A stretch of DNA of 64,000 nucleotides from JBQTHD01 sp052390275 (lineage in GTDB: Bacteria; Actinomycetota; Acidimicrobiia; Acidimicrobiales; AC-14): positions 27,925 through 91,924 of the forward strand of contig JBQTHD010000024.1 in the NCBI GenBank assembly GCA_052390275.1, written 5' to 3'. The notes beneath the pieces are model-generated. The model was not told where the DNA came from. It was given only the letters and a program-made list of their open reading frames with translations, and ran no database searches. Numbering within the stretch: position 1 is the stretch's first letter; every line of letters starts with the position of its first letter. The position numbers and the translations under genes were made by a program. Shown piece after piece: positions 50,723-61,195 of the stretch.

Positions 50723-51337
50723 GTGCGGACCTGCGTCGGCTGTCGCCGTCGGGACCTCCAGCGCTCGATGTTCCGGGTGGCGTCGAGCCCCACGGGCCGG
50801 GTCGTCGCTGGTTTCCGAGCCCCCGGGCGGGGGGCCTGGCTGTGTGCCGGCTCGGTCAACTGCCTGGATCTCGCGCTGCGACGGGGGTCCCTCGCTCGCG
50901 GTCTCCGCCTTCCGGCGACCGGCGTGACGGGAGACCAGGATTCGTTGTCCCTTCTTCGACTTGCCCTGGTTGGCAGCGTCGCCCCGGCGTTCGGCCGGCA
51001 GGATCAAGCCGGGCGCGGGGAGGGTTCTCTCAGCCGTGGAAGGATAGGGGCGGCTGATCGGCCCGGGGGGGCTGTTGGATCGTCGAGTCACCAGCCACTC
51101 GTTCCGCCCGGCTCTGTGGTCCTGACTGCCACACGCAGGACCGGACCCGCCGCTTCGGAACTGGGCCGGTCCTCGGATTTTTGCGTACCCGCCATCGACT
51201 TGCTCCCGGCTCCGAGAACCAGATCGTCCGTGCCCACTGACAGCCGGTGGGGCATCAGCATCACCGATTCACACGAGAACCCGAAGCATCTGAGAAACCG
51301 AGGGCACCGGCTCAGCCGGTGCGCAGGGGAGGCGTAA
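50723..51337 (+). CDS. ylxR: YlxR (DUF448) RNA-binding protein with a long C-terminal extension
   Basis: From GTG 50723 the frame is 204 residues. The YlxR fold is at residues about 1-85: VRTCVGCRRRDLQRSMFRV with two cysteines, VAGFRAPGRGAWLCAG, and LALRRGSLARGLRL. YlxR proteins are ~90 residues and bind RNA near rimP-nusA-infB. Here 110 further residues of no recognisable fold continue up to 6 bases before the infB start; this extra part may be a translated leader that couples infB translation, or may be read through for no reason. Confidence 0.8.
   Translation: MRTCVGCRRRDLQRSMFRVASSPTGRVVAGFRAPGRGAWLCAGSVNCLDLALRRGSLARGLRLPATGVTGDQDSLSLLRLALVGSVAPAFGRQDQAGRGEGSLSRGRIGAADRPGGAVGSSSHQPLVPPGSVVLTATRRTGPAASELGRSSDFCVPAIDLLPAPRTRSSVPTDSRWGISITDSHENPKHLRNRGHRLSRCAGEA
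51304..51322 (+). promoter_or_regulatory. Hairpin just before the infB ribosome binding site
   Basis: GCACCGGC and GCCGGTGC form a perfect 8-bp stem with a 3-nt loop. It ends 4 bases before the GGGGAGG sequence that serves infB and lies inside the ylxR extension. Ribosomes moving through ylxR would melt it, which could couple infB translation to ylxR. Confidence 0.5.
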
Positions 51338-51343
51338 CCGCAG

Positions 51344-54300
51344 TTGGCATCAAGGATCCGCCTTTACGATTTGGCCCGCGAGTTGGGGCTGACCAACAAA
51401 GAGACGCTCGACGTCGCCGTAGCCCTGGGAATCGGGGTGCGGAACCACTCGTCGAGCATCGAGGACGCTCAGGCGGACCGGGTGCGGCGGAAGGCCACCG
51501 CAGCGGGAATGGTCCGCAGCGTCCAGCCGGCCGAGCCCGCCGAGCCGCCCGCCGCACGCGACCGGACGCCACCCCGGGGCACTCCTTCAGGTGTCTCCAC
51601 TTCACGGGTTCCTGCCGGATCCCCGCCAGGGGTCTCGTCGTCGTCGACACCAACGGGGCCATCGACGTCAGCATCGACTGGGCCCGACCCCTCATCGACG
51701 TCGGTTTTGGCCTCGGCATCGACACCCACAGGAGTCACAGCGGATACAACAGGGACTCGATCGGGTTCCATCGGCCCATCAGCAACTGTGCCAGCGTCTG
51801 CGCCGGCCGGTTCTACCAGCACGACGGGCAGCGGCGGCCTCCCCGCCGGCTCCGTCAGGGATCCGATTTCGGCGCCCCAGCCAATGGCCGCAACGCCCGC
51901 ACCGACTTCTGCCTCTGCGCCGCCCGCAGCGGCGGTAGCGGCCTCGGCTCCCGCCTCAACCTCGCGCCCGGCGCCAGCGGCCTCCACCCCGCAGTCCTAC
52001 TCCGGCCCGTTCTCGGGTCCGGCACAGCCTTCGGCTCCGGCACAGCCTTCGGCTCCGGTCCCGCAGTCGGCTCGCCCAGGCGCAACCGGCCCTTCAGCCA
52101 CCGCCAGTTCACCCCCGATCGCCGGCCCCGGCCCCGCACCCCGAGTCGGCCCCCCGACCGACGGTCCATCCTCAGCCCTGCGAATTCCAAGTTCGGTCGA
52201 GCGCCCCGGGCGCGTAGGCGAGCCTGCCGCCCTGGCCCGAACCACCCCTGGACGAACCGCCAGCCCCCAGCCGCCCCCCGCCCCCGGCGCCCCGGCGCGC
52301 CCCGCCCCGCCCGCCGGCCCCGCCTCGGGCCCGCCATCCGGGCCGCCCGCCCGCTCGCCGGCCGCCGCCTCCGCCGGGGTGGCCGCACCGCCTGGACCTT
52401 CATCGCAGCGGCGATCCAACCAGGCACCGGGCGCCGCCAGTCCCGGTCCCGCCGGGGCCGAGTCTGGTCCCCCCGGGCATGGCTCGGTCACAGATCCCGC
52501 CTCCCGACCCAGCGACGGCGGACGCTCCCCGGGTATGCCGGGCTCGCGCGCGGTCGCTCAGGCCGGCCCCGGTCCCGGCGCCCAGTCGCGGCCAGCGCCG
52601 CGTCCGGGCGGCCCTCCCGGTGCCGGCGGACCTCCGCTTTCGGCCTCGGGTAAACCAATCCCCCCGCCGCCGGCCGGGATGCGGTCGGCCAGCGGCAAGC
52701 CCATCCCTCCCCCGCCGGGTCTGCGCCGTCCCCCCGCTCCAGCGCCTTCGGCCGGTCAGCCCGGTTCCGGTGGACCTTCGGGTCCCGGTCGCCCCGGGGG
52801 ACCGGCCCGCTTCGGCGCCGGGGCGCCTCGTCCCGGCGGGCCGGGCGGCCCCCGGCCCGGAGGTGGTCCGGGTCGCCCCCCCGGGCCCGGTGGGGCCGGT
52901 CGTCCTGGAGGCCCCGGCGGTCCCGGAGGCCCTCGACCCGGCGGCGGGTTTCCCCCTCGACCCGGCGGCGCCTTTGTCCGACCTGGCGGCCCCATGGGCG
53001 GACCCGGTGGCCCGGGTCTGCCGGGACGAGGTGGGCCGGGTGGCCCCGGCCGGGGAGGCCCTGGTCAAAACCGTCAGCGCCCGCCTCGCCGGCGCCGTCG
53101 GCGGCGGACATTTGAGGAGTTGCAGCCCACCCAGGCCACCACCTACACCCGATCCGACGCCGAGGTTCCCGAGGGCGAGATCGTGGTGGAACGCGGCTCG
53201 AGCGCTCAGGAACTCGGTCCCAAGCTCAACCGAACCGCGGCCGACGTGGTCCGTTTCCTCATGCAGGCCGGGGAAATGGTCACCGCCACCCAGTCCCTGA
53301 CCGACGACATGATCGAGCTTTTCGCGGTGGAACTCGGCGCCGAGGTACTTCTGGTCGACCCCGGCCAGGAGCAGGAGGTCGAACTTCAGGAACTCCTGCG
53401 CTACGAGGACGATGCCGACGAGGACATGGTGGACCGGCCTCCGGTCATCACCGTGATGGGTCACGTCGACCACGGCAAGACGCTGCTCCTCGACCGCATC
53501 CGGGCGGCCAACGTCGTGTCCGGTGAGGCGGGGGGAATCACCCAGCACATCGGTGCCTACCAGGCCGATCGTGACGGGCGGACCATCACCTTCATCGACA
53601 CCCCCGGCCACGAGGCCTTCACCGCCATGCGGGCACGGGGGGCCGAGGCAACCGACATAGCCGTCCTGGTGGTCGCCGCCGACGACGGGGTGATGCCCCA
53701 GACGCTGGAGGCGTTGAACCACGCCAAAGCCGCCGAGGTTCCCATCGTGGTGGCCATCAACAAGGTGGACCGGGAGAACGCCGATCCCACCCGGGTCCGC
53801 CAGCAGTTGGCTGAGCAAGGTCTGGTCCCCGAGGAGTGGGGAGGCGACACCATCATGGTGGAGGTCTCAGCCCTGCAGAACCTCGGGGTCGACGATCTTC
53901 TCGATCAACTCCTGGTGGTGGCCGACGTGGAGGAGCTGGCGGCCAACCCCCTGGGCAGGGCCCGGGGGATCGTCCTCGAAGCCAACCGCAACGTGGGCCG
54001 CGGCCCGGTGGCCACTGTCCTGGTTCAGAGGGGAACCCTCAAGGTGGGCGAGCCGATCGTGGCCGGCGCGGCCTGGGGCCGGGTCCGGGCCATGCTCGAC
54101 CACCGGGGCGAAGTCATCAAGGAGGCGCCGCCCTCCACCCCGGTTCAGGTCCTGGGTTTGTCCGACGTGCCCCGGGCCGGCGATGAGTTCCGGGTGGCCC
54201 CCGACGACAAGACGGCGCGAACGGTGGCCGAGGCCCGGGCCCAACGCCTGCGGTTCACCGAGCTGCGCAAGACCTCCTCGGTGACCGGATCGGGCGCTCG

Positions 54301-54949
54301 CCTGGAGGACATCTTTGAACAGATCCAGCGGGGTGAAACCGCCACGCTCAACCTGATCCTCAAGGCCGATGTCCATGGCTCGCTGGAGGCACTCACCGAG
54401 AGTCTGCGCAAACTCGAGCGCGAGGAGGTGAAGTTGGCGTTCGTCCACCGGGCTGTGGGTGGCATCACCGAACAGGACGTGCACCTGGCCGCCACCTCCA
54501 ATGCCACCATCATCGGGTTCAACGTTCGTCCCGACCGCAAGGGACGGGAGTTGGCCGACGCCGAGAACGTGGAGATCCGGACCTACCAGATCATCTACCA
54601 GGTGCTCGACGACGTCGAGAAGGCCATGCTCGGCCTGCTCAAGCCCGAGTTCGAGGAGGTCGTCACCGGCGACGCCGAGGTACGCGAAGTGTTCCGGGTC
54701 CCCAAGGTCGGGGCGGTGGCGGGCTGTCTGGTCCGCAACGGATCCATCACCCGCGGCTCCAAAGTCCGCTTCCTGCGCGACGGCGTGGTCATCTGGACCG
54801 GCAGCATCACATCGCTCAAGCGGTTCAAGGACGACGCTCGGGAGGTCAACGCCGGCTTCGAGTGCGGTATCGGTCTGTCGGACTTCCAGGACCTCAAGTC
54901 TGGCGACGTGATCGAGACCTACGAGGACCGGGAGATCCCCCGCAGCTGA
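51344..54949 (+). CDS. infB: Translation initiation factor IF-2
   Basis: IF-2 is the GTPase that joins fMet-tRNA to the ribosome. From TTG 51344 the protein is 1201 residues. An N-terminal IF2_N domain (IRLYDLARELGLTNKETLDV) is followed by a long Pro/Gly/Ala/Ser-rich region (residues about 55-590). The GTPase domain begins near residue 700 with GHVDHGKT, then DTPGHEAF and NKVD (residue ~806), and the C-terminal domains carry fMet-tRNA binding (GRGPVATVLVQRGTL, DVHGSLEALTESL). The TTG start is supported by a GGGGAGG site and by the position of the domain. Confidence 0.97.
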   Translation: MASRIRLYDLARELGLTNKETLDVAVALGIGVRNHSSSIEDAQADRVRRKATAAGMVRSVQPAEPAEPPAARDRTPPRGTPSGVSTSRVPAGSPPGVSSSSTPTGPSTSASTGPDPSSTSVLASASTPTGVTADTTGTRSGSIGPSATVPASAPAGSTSTTGSGGLPAGSVRDPISAPQPMAATPAPTSASAPPAAAVAASAPASTSRPAPAASTPQSYSGPFSGPAQPSAPAQPSAPVPQSARPGATGPSATASSPPIAGPGPAPRVGPPTDGPSSALRIPSSVERPGRVGEPAALARTTPGRTASPQPPPAPGAPARPAPPAGPASGPPSGPPARSPAAASAGVAAPPGPSSQRRSNQAPGAASPGPAGAESGPPGHGSVTDPASRPSDGGRSPGMPGSRAVAQAGPGPGAQSRPAPRPGGPPGAGGPPLSASGKPIPPPPAGMRSASGKPIPPPPGLRRPPAPAPSAGQPGSGGPSGPGRPGGPARFGAGAPRPGGPGGPRPGGGPGRPPGPGGAGRPGGPGGPGGPRPGGGFPPRPGGAFVRPGGPMGGPGGPGLPGRGGPGGPGRGGPGQNRQRPPRRRRRRRTFEELQPTQATTYTRSDAEVPEGEIVVERGSSAQELGPKLNRTAADVVRFLMQAGEMVTATQSLTDDMIELFAVELGAEVLLVDPGQEQEVELQELLRYEDDADEDMVDRPPVITVMGHVDHGKTLLLDRIRAANVVSGEAGGITQHIGAYQADRDGRTITFIDTPGHEAFTAMRARGAEATDIAVLVVAADDGVMPQTLEALNHAKAAEVPIVVAINKVDRENADPTRVRQQLAEQGLVPEEWGGDTIMVEVSALQNLGVDDLLDQLLVVADVEELAANPLGRARGIVLEANRNVGRGPVATVLVQRGTLKVGEPIVAGAAWGRVRAMLDHRGEVIKEAPPSTPVQVLGLSDVPRAGDEFRVAPDDKTARTVAEARAQRLRFTELRKTSSVTGSGARLEDIFEQIQRGETATLNLILKADVHGSLEALTESLRKLEREEVKLAFVHRAVGGITEQDVHLAATSNATIIGFNVRPDRKGRELADAENVEIRTYQIIYQVLDDVEKAMLGLLKPEFEEVVTGDAEVREVFRVPKVGAVAGCLVRNGSITRGSKVRFLRDGVVIWTGSITSLKRFKDDAREVNAGFECGIGLSDFQDLKSGDVIETYEDREIPRS
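52021..52056 (+). repeat. 18-bp tandem repeat inside infB
   Basis: GGCACAGCCTTCGGCTCC occurs twice in tandem, encoding repeated AQPSAP residues in the disordered region. It is a likely site of length variation. Confidence 0.85.
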
Positions 54950-54970
54950 GTGGGGGCAAGGGGTCATGAG

Positions 54971-55450
54971 ATGCCAGGTGTGGCAAAGCCGAGGATGGCC
55001 CGGGTCAACGAAGCGCTACGACAGGTGGTGGCCGACGAGTTGGAGCGCATCGACGACGACCGTCTGTCGTTGCTCACCGTGACGGGAGTCTGGGTGGACC
55101 AGGACCTCCGCCGGGCGGCGGTGTGGTTCTCGTCCTTGGAGGCCCCGGACTCCGACCATGCCGACGAGTTGGAGGTGCTGGCAGAACACCGCCCCCGCCT
55201 CCAGGCAGCGGTGGCCCGTCAACTGCGGATGAAGCGCACCCCGGAACTGCGTTTCGAAGCCGATCCGGCGTGGGTGGCGGCCCGCCGAGTCGAGGGAATC
55301 CTCCGCTCCATCTCGGTGGACTCCAGTTCGGATGAGCTGGACCCTGACGAGAAGGCAGTAAGGCCCGACTCAGGCTCGCTCGACTCGGATGCGATCGACC
55401 TGGACCCTCCGACGGGCGCCGAGCAAGCCGATCGGGACGTGGTCCCGTGA
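54971..55450 (+). CDS. rbfA: Ribosome-binding factor A
   Basis: RbfA (159 residues from ATG 54971) helps mature 16S rRNA. It has ARVNEALRQVVADELERIDDDRLSLLTVTGVWVDQDLRRAAVWF (shown in part), RPRLQAAVARQLRMKRTPELRF and a C-terminal acidic tail of ~45 residues. In frame ATG 54950 would add 7 residues. Its end overlaps the nrnA GTG start by 4 bases. Confidence 0.93.
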   Translation: MPGVAKPRMARVNEALRQVVADELERIDDDRLSLLTVTGVWVDQDLRRAAVWFSSLEAPDSDHADELEVLAEHRPRLQAAVARQLRMKRTPELRFEADPAWVAARRVEGILRSISVDSSSDELDPDEKAVRPDSGSLDSDAIDLDPPTGAEQADRDVVP

Positions 55451-56430
55451 TCGACGCCGCCGAGTTGGAGAGGGCGGCGGCGGCCATTTCGGCCAGTCCC
55501 ACTCTGGCCCTCGCCTGTCACATGGCCCCCGACGGCGACGCCCTGGGGTCCATGCTGGCGCTGCACCTGCTGGCCCAGGCTCGGGGCAAGGCGTCGGTGG
55601 CGTCCTGGTCCTCGCCGGCGGTCGTGGCCACCCACTACGCCTTCCTCCCCGGCCTCGATCGGGTCACGCCCCCGGAGGACTTCCCCCCGGCACCCAAGTT
55701 GATGGTCGCGTTCGACTGCGGATCCGCCGGACGCCTGGGCACCCTCGCCGCTCCGGCCCGGGCGGCCGAGACCTTGATAGTGATCGACCACCACGTGACC
55801 AACGGAGGGTTCGGGCACATCGACCTTGTGGACCCGAAGGCGGCGGCCACCGCCGTGGTCGTCCGCCGCCTGCTGCGGACCCTGGGATGGGACCTGACCC
55901 CCGATGCCGCCCTGTGCCTCTACACCGGCCTTGTGTGTGACACCGGGCGCTTCCAGTACGACAACACCACGCCCGAGGTCTTCGCTTTGGCCCAGGAGTT
56001 GGCCGGCTTCGATCTACCCATCGCCGCGGCCACCCGGCAACTGTTCGAGCAGCACCGCCTGGCCTACCTGCGAATGGCCGGAGAGGTCCTGGCCCGGGCC
56101 ACGCTGTTTCCCGAACGCCGGTTCGTGGCTGCGGTGGTGACTGCGGCGGACATGGCCCGCCACGGGGTGGACGTGGACGAGGCAGAAGGCTTGATCGACC
56201 TGGTCCGCCGCACGGCCGAGGCCGACGTCTCCGCGGTGCTCAAGGAGGCTGGCGACGGCGTGCGGGTGTCGTTGCGGGCGGTCACCGACATAGACGTAGG
56301 GGCCATTGCCAGCGGCTTCGGGGGCGGGGGCCATCGGGCGGCCGCCGGCTTCACCTCCCGCAAGCCGGCCGAGCAGGTCCTGGAGGAGTTGCGCCTGGCC
56401 ATTCCGGTCGTGGGGGCGGCAGGGCCCTGA
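55447..56430 (+). CDS. nrnA: Bifunctional oligoribonuclease/pAp phosphatase NrnA (DHH family)
   Basis: The 327-residue protein is a DHH/DHHA1 phosphoesterase. Motifs are ACHMAPDGDALGS (metal site), VAFDCGSAGRLG, the DHH motif in IDHHVTN, GLVCDTGRFQY and the DHHA1 GGGGHRAAAGF near the end. It probably degrades nanoRNA and pAp; it stands between rbfA and truB as in most Actinobacteria and Bacillus. The start at GTG 55447 overlaps rbfA. Confidence 0.93.
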   Translation: MIDAAELERAAAAISASPTLALACHMAPDGDALGSMLALHLLAQARGKASVASWSSPAVVATHYAFLPGLDRVTPPEDFPPAPKLMVAFDCGSAGRLGTLAAPARAAETLIVIDHHVTNGGFGHIDLVDPKAAATAVVVRRLLRTLGWDLTPDAALCLYTGLVCDTGRFQYDNTTPEVFALAQELAGFDLPIAAATRQLFEQHRLAYLRMAGEVLARATLFPERRFVAAVVTAADMARHGVDVDEAEGLIDLVRRTAEADVSAVLKEAGDGVRVSLRAVTDIDVGAIASGFGGGGHRAAAGFTSRKPAEQVLEELRLAIPVVGAAGP

Positions 56431-56456
56431 CGCCCGTCAAGGGACGCAGGGATCCG

Positions 56457-57335
56457 GTGTCGGGTCCCGGCCACTGCGGGATGGTGGTGGTGGACAAACC
56501 GGCGGGGATGACCTCCCACGACGTGGTCGCCGTGCTGCGGCGTCGGTTTGGCCAAAGACGGGTCGGCCATGCCGGCACCCTGGACCCCGGCGCCACCGGG
56601 GTCCTGATCGTTGGGCTCGGCCCGGCCACCCGGTTGCTGCGCTATCTGTCGGAGTTGCCCAAGTCCTACCGGGCCCAGGTGGTCCTGGGCACGGAAACCT
56701 CGACTCTCGACGACGAGGGCCAGGTCACCGCCACCTTCGAGATGGACTCTCCGTCCGCCGCCGCCCTGGCGGAGGCGGCCGCCAGCCTGACCGGGCCCAT
56801 CGCCCAGATCCCCCCCATGGTCTCGGCGGTGAAGGTCGGCGGCAAGCGCCTGCATGAGCTTGCCCGCGCTGGGGTGGAGGTGGAGCGGGCTCCCCGGCCT
56901 GTCACCGTGCATCGCCTGGCGGTTGCACCCACGGGCGAGGTCGGAATCCTCGACCTGGAGGTGGACTGTTCCGCCGGTACCTACGTCCGGGTCCTGGCCG
57001 CCGACCTGGGCCGGGCTCTGGGGGGCGGGGCCCATCTGCGCCGCCTGCGTCGCAGCGCCATCGGGCCCTTCACCGAACACCGGGCCATCCCCCTCGATGC
57101 GGTCGGCCCCGACCACATCCTCACCCCGGCCCAGGCCCTGGGCCACATGACAACGCTTCGTCTGGACGCAGCGGCCGCCCAGCGGGTAGCCCACGGTGGC
57201 AAGTTCGAAGCCAGCGATTCGCTAGCCATGGGCCCGGGCCCATGGGCCGTCACCGACCCCGCCGGCCGTCTGCTGGCCGTCTACATCCGCCACCCCGACG
57301 GCCGGTTGAAGCCCGAGGTCGTCCTGGCTGAATAG
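56457..57335 (+). CDS. truB: tRNA pseudouridine(55) synthase
   Basis: TruB makes pseudouridine 55 in the T-loop. From GTG 56457 the protein is 292 residues with GMVVVDKPAGMTSHD, the catalytic D43 in HAGTLDPGATGVL, KSYRAQVVLG, PPMVSAVKVGGKRLHELARAG and CSAGTYVRVLAADLG. A C-terminal PUA-like domain (QRVAHGGKF) is present. It closes the rimP-truB cluster. Confidence 0.95.
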   Translation: MSGPGHCGMVVVDKPAGMTSHDVVAVLRRRFGQRRVGHAGTLDPGATGVLIVGLGPATRLLRYLSELPKSYRAQVVLGTETSTLDDEGQVTATFEMDSPSAAALAEAAASLTGPIAQIPPMVSAVKVGGKRLHELARAGVEVERAPRPVTVHRLAVAPTGEVGILDLEVDCSAGTYVRVLAADLGRALGGGAHLRRLRRSAIGPFTEHRAIPLDAVGPDHILTPAQALGHMTTLRLDAAAAQRVAHGGKFEASDSLAMGPGPWAVTDPAGRLLAVYIRHPDGRLKPEVVLAE

Positions 57336-57364
57336 GCCGCCAACGTGACCTCAGGGCACTACCG

Positions 57365-57550
57365 CTAAGGGTCCCAAAGGATGCTGACCTGATAGCGACG
57401 GATTTGGCGGTCAGAAGTCACCAGGGTCAGATCCTCACATGTGGCCTGGGTCACCAGCATGCGATCGAACGGGTCACGATGGTGGAGCGGAAGACGGGCG
57501 GCCATGACGGCGTGGTCCAACCCGATCGCGAGGATTCCACCAGCAGACAT
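57365..57550 (-). pseudogene. C-terminal fragment of a PIN-domain toxin
   Basis: On the minus strand, from ATG 57550, a 61-residue frame reads AARLPLHHRDPFDRMLVTQ, then EDLTLVTSDRQIRRY, the usual C-terminal PIN motifs (HRDPFDR with the catalytic Asp, LVTSD). The N-terminal half and the first catalytic Asp are missing; upstream DNA belongs to the ribF promoter region. It is a fragment between truB and ribF and probably a dead gene. Confidence 0.65.
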
Positions 57551-57598
57551 CGTGATATCTCCGGGCGGCTCGGATCGGTCGCTTAGCCTGGCCGACCG

Positions 57599-58543
57599 GT
57601 GAAGGTCGTCAGCGCTCTCGACGACGTCGTCATCCCCGCCGGCGGGTCTGTGGTCACCATTGGGGTCTTCGACGGGGTTCACCTGGGCCACCGGGCGGTG
57701 CTGGCCCGGGTGGCGGCCATGGCCCGGGCCCGGGAGGCGGCGTCGGTGCTGGTCAGTCTCGACCGCCACCCGGCCTCGGTCCTGCGGCCCGACTCGGCGC
57801 CCAAGCTTCTGTGCGACCTGGACCAGCGCCTGGAACTGTTGGAGGCCACCGGCACAGTCGACGTTGCCGTCGTTCTTCCCTTCGGGCTGACGGAGGCATC
57901 GGAGGAGCCGGAGGATTTCATCGAACGGGTCCTGGTGGGGTCCCTGCGGGCGGTGGCGGTGGTGGTGGGCACCAACTTCGGGTTCGGCCGTCGGCGCCGG
58001 GGCGACGTCGCCATGCTGGTCGATCATGGCCGGCGCCGGGGTTTCGCCGTCGAGGGGTTCGACCTGGTTCCGGGCTACTCGTCCACCGCTGTACGGGCTC
58101 TGCTGGCGGCCGGGCAGGTGGAGGAGGCGGCCGCGATTCTGGGCCGCCAGCATGAGGTGCGGGGCCAGGTCGTCGCCGGCGACCGCCGGGGCCGAACCCT
58201 GGGATTTCCCACCGCCAACCTGGGGGTCCCGGCCAACTTGGCTCTCCCCGCTGTGGGGATCTATGCCGGCTGGTACACCCGCCCAGGGGGTCAGCGCCAC
58301 GGGGCCGCCATCTCGGTCGGCCGGCGGGCGACTTATTACGGGCCGGAGGCCGCGGTGGTCACCGAAGCCCACCTGATCGGCTTCAGCGGAGACCTCTACG
58401 GCGAGGCGGCCCGGTTATCCTTCGCCGCCCGCCTCCACGACGAGTTGGTCTTCACCACCGAGGCCGCGCTTGCCCAGGCAATCTCCGCCGACGTGGAGGT
58501 CACCCGGAGAATCCTCGGGCTGCCGGCCACACCGGAGGCCTGA
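57599..58543 (+). CDS. ribF: Bifunctional riboflavin kinase/FMN adenylyltransferase
   Basis: RibF makes FMN and FAD. From GTG 57599 the protein is 314 residues: an adenylyltransferase domain (IGVFDGVHLGHRAVL, LPFG, VVGTNFGFGRRRRGDVAML, YSSTAVRALLAAG) followed by the riboflavin-kinase domain (GRTLGFPTANLGVP, VGIYAGWY, VTEAHLIGFSGDLYG). The start was chosen because family members begin close to this point. It is divergent from the PIN fragment. Confidence 0.95.
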   Translation: MKVVSALDDVVIPAGGSVVTIGVFDGVHLGHRAVLARVAAMARAREAASVLVSLDRHPASVLRPDSAPKLLCDLDQRLELLEATGTVDVAVVLPFGLTEASEEPEDFIERVLVGSLRAVAVVVGTNFGFGRRRRGDVAMLVDHGRRRGFAVEGFDLVPGYSSTAVRALLAAGQVEEAAAILGRQHEVRGQVVAGDRRGRTLGFPTANLGVPANLALPAVGIYAGWYTRPGGQRHGAAISVGRRATYYGPEAAVVTEAHLIGFSGDLYGEAARLSFAARLHDELVFTTEAALAQAISADVEVTRRILGLPATPEA

Positions 58544-58590
58544 CCTCCCCTGGGGCAGCGGCGCGGTCGGGAAGCCGGGGGCATGGAATC

Positions 58591-58614
58591 GCCCGCCCGC
58601 GCAGCGGGGCGGGC
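58591..58614 (+). terminator. GC-rich hairpin between convergent ribF and ettA
   Basis: GCCCGCCC and GGGCGGGC form a perfect 8-bp stem with an 8-nt loop, in the 149-base gap between convergent gene ends. No U-run follows. It is a good candidate for a bidirectional terminator. Confidence 0.5.
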
Positions 58615-58692
58615 TGAAAGGCGGAGGCCATATCGCCGCTCGGGCGGCGGGGAGGTTCAAAAGGGGGGTGGAGAACCCGTCCGATCGTGGCC

Positions 58693-60375
<1,683 letters not shown>

Positions 60376-60543
60376 GGCCGCCGACCCTACCGAGTCCGCC
60401 GGACCGACCAACCGGGTGGGGCCGCCCAAGGGAGACGCCGGCGCCAGATTCCGAATCTCTCGACCATGCCGGCCCGTGTCGGGCAGGTCGCCTGACCCAG
60501 GTGGCCGTTTGGCTGGGCCGGCCGACGGGCCGCTTGGCTGGGC

Positions 60544-61131
60544 CTACTTCTGCGAGTCGCCCTTGGGGGAGTCCGACGACTTCTTGTCCGGGTCCGACTG
60601 GTTGGTCCTCGGGGGCGAATCGGATTCGGCCCGGAGTTCGTTACCCACCGCTTCGGCCTTGCCGGTGACCACTTCGCCGTCGCCGGTGATGACGTTCCCA
60701 CCCGTGTTGGCCTCCGCGGTGCCCACCACCTCCACGGCCGGTTCACCGCCCGGCCCATCGGGGTCTATCCGGATCCGACTGGTTGCCCGGGCCCGGCCGT
60801 CGGCGCTGACCGCCTCGTCCACCTTCTCGTCCACGTCGGAATCCACCGCCGGAGCGGTTCGTCCGGCGGATTCCGCCGGATCGGAGGGCGACCGGTCGTC
60901 GGTGGCCCGGTTCGGGGTAGGCGCTGGTGGCCTGTCGGCGTCAGCCGGCGAGGAGGCGGAAGCGGCGGGGACCTGAGGGTCGACGCGGGGGGCGGGCTCG
61001 GTGCGGGCCACGGCCATGGCTACGGCGCTGAGGGCGGTTCCCACCACCACGGCCGCGGCCACCAGCCGACGGCGTCGCAGCGGACTGATGCTCGCGTGCC
61101 CCGGCCCCAGGACCGTCGGGCGGATGAGCAT
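60544..61131 (-). CDS. Membrane-anchored protein of unknown function
   Basis: From ATG 61131 the protein is 195 residues; an upstream ATG/GTG would add 15. One membrane segment is at about residues 22-42 (RRLVAAAVVVGTALSAVAMAV), and the rest is a disordered Pro/Asp/Ser-rich outer part. Residues about 130-165 include GTAEANTGGNVITGDGEVV, which looks like two related repeats. I recognise no family. It could anchor something at the wall. Confidence 0.55.
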   Translation of the reverse strand: MLIRPTVLGPGHASISPLRRRRLVAAAVVVGTALSAVAMAVARTEPAPRVDPQVPAASASSPADADRPPAPTPNRATDDRSPSDPAESAGRTAPAVDSDVDEKVDEAVSADGRARATSRIRIDPDGPGGEPAVEVVGTAEANTGGNVITGDGEVVTGKAEAVGNELRAESDSPPRTNQSDPDKKSSDSPKGDSQK

Positions 61132-61195
61132 GCCGGGCACGCTACCCCCGGGTGATGGGTTTCGCACCCGGCACACCGTCGCCAGGGGTAAGGGG

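Noticed and set aside
52021..53100. Separate genes on the minus strand within infB
   Set aside because: Long Arg/Pro/Gly-rich frames are mirrors of the GC-rich disordered region; no ribosome binding site or motif.
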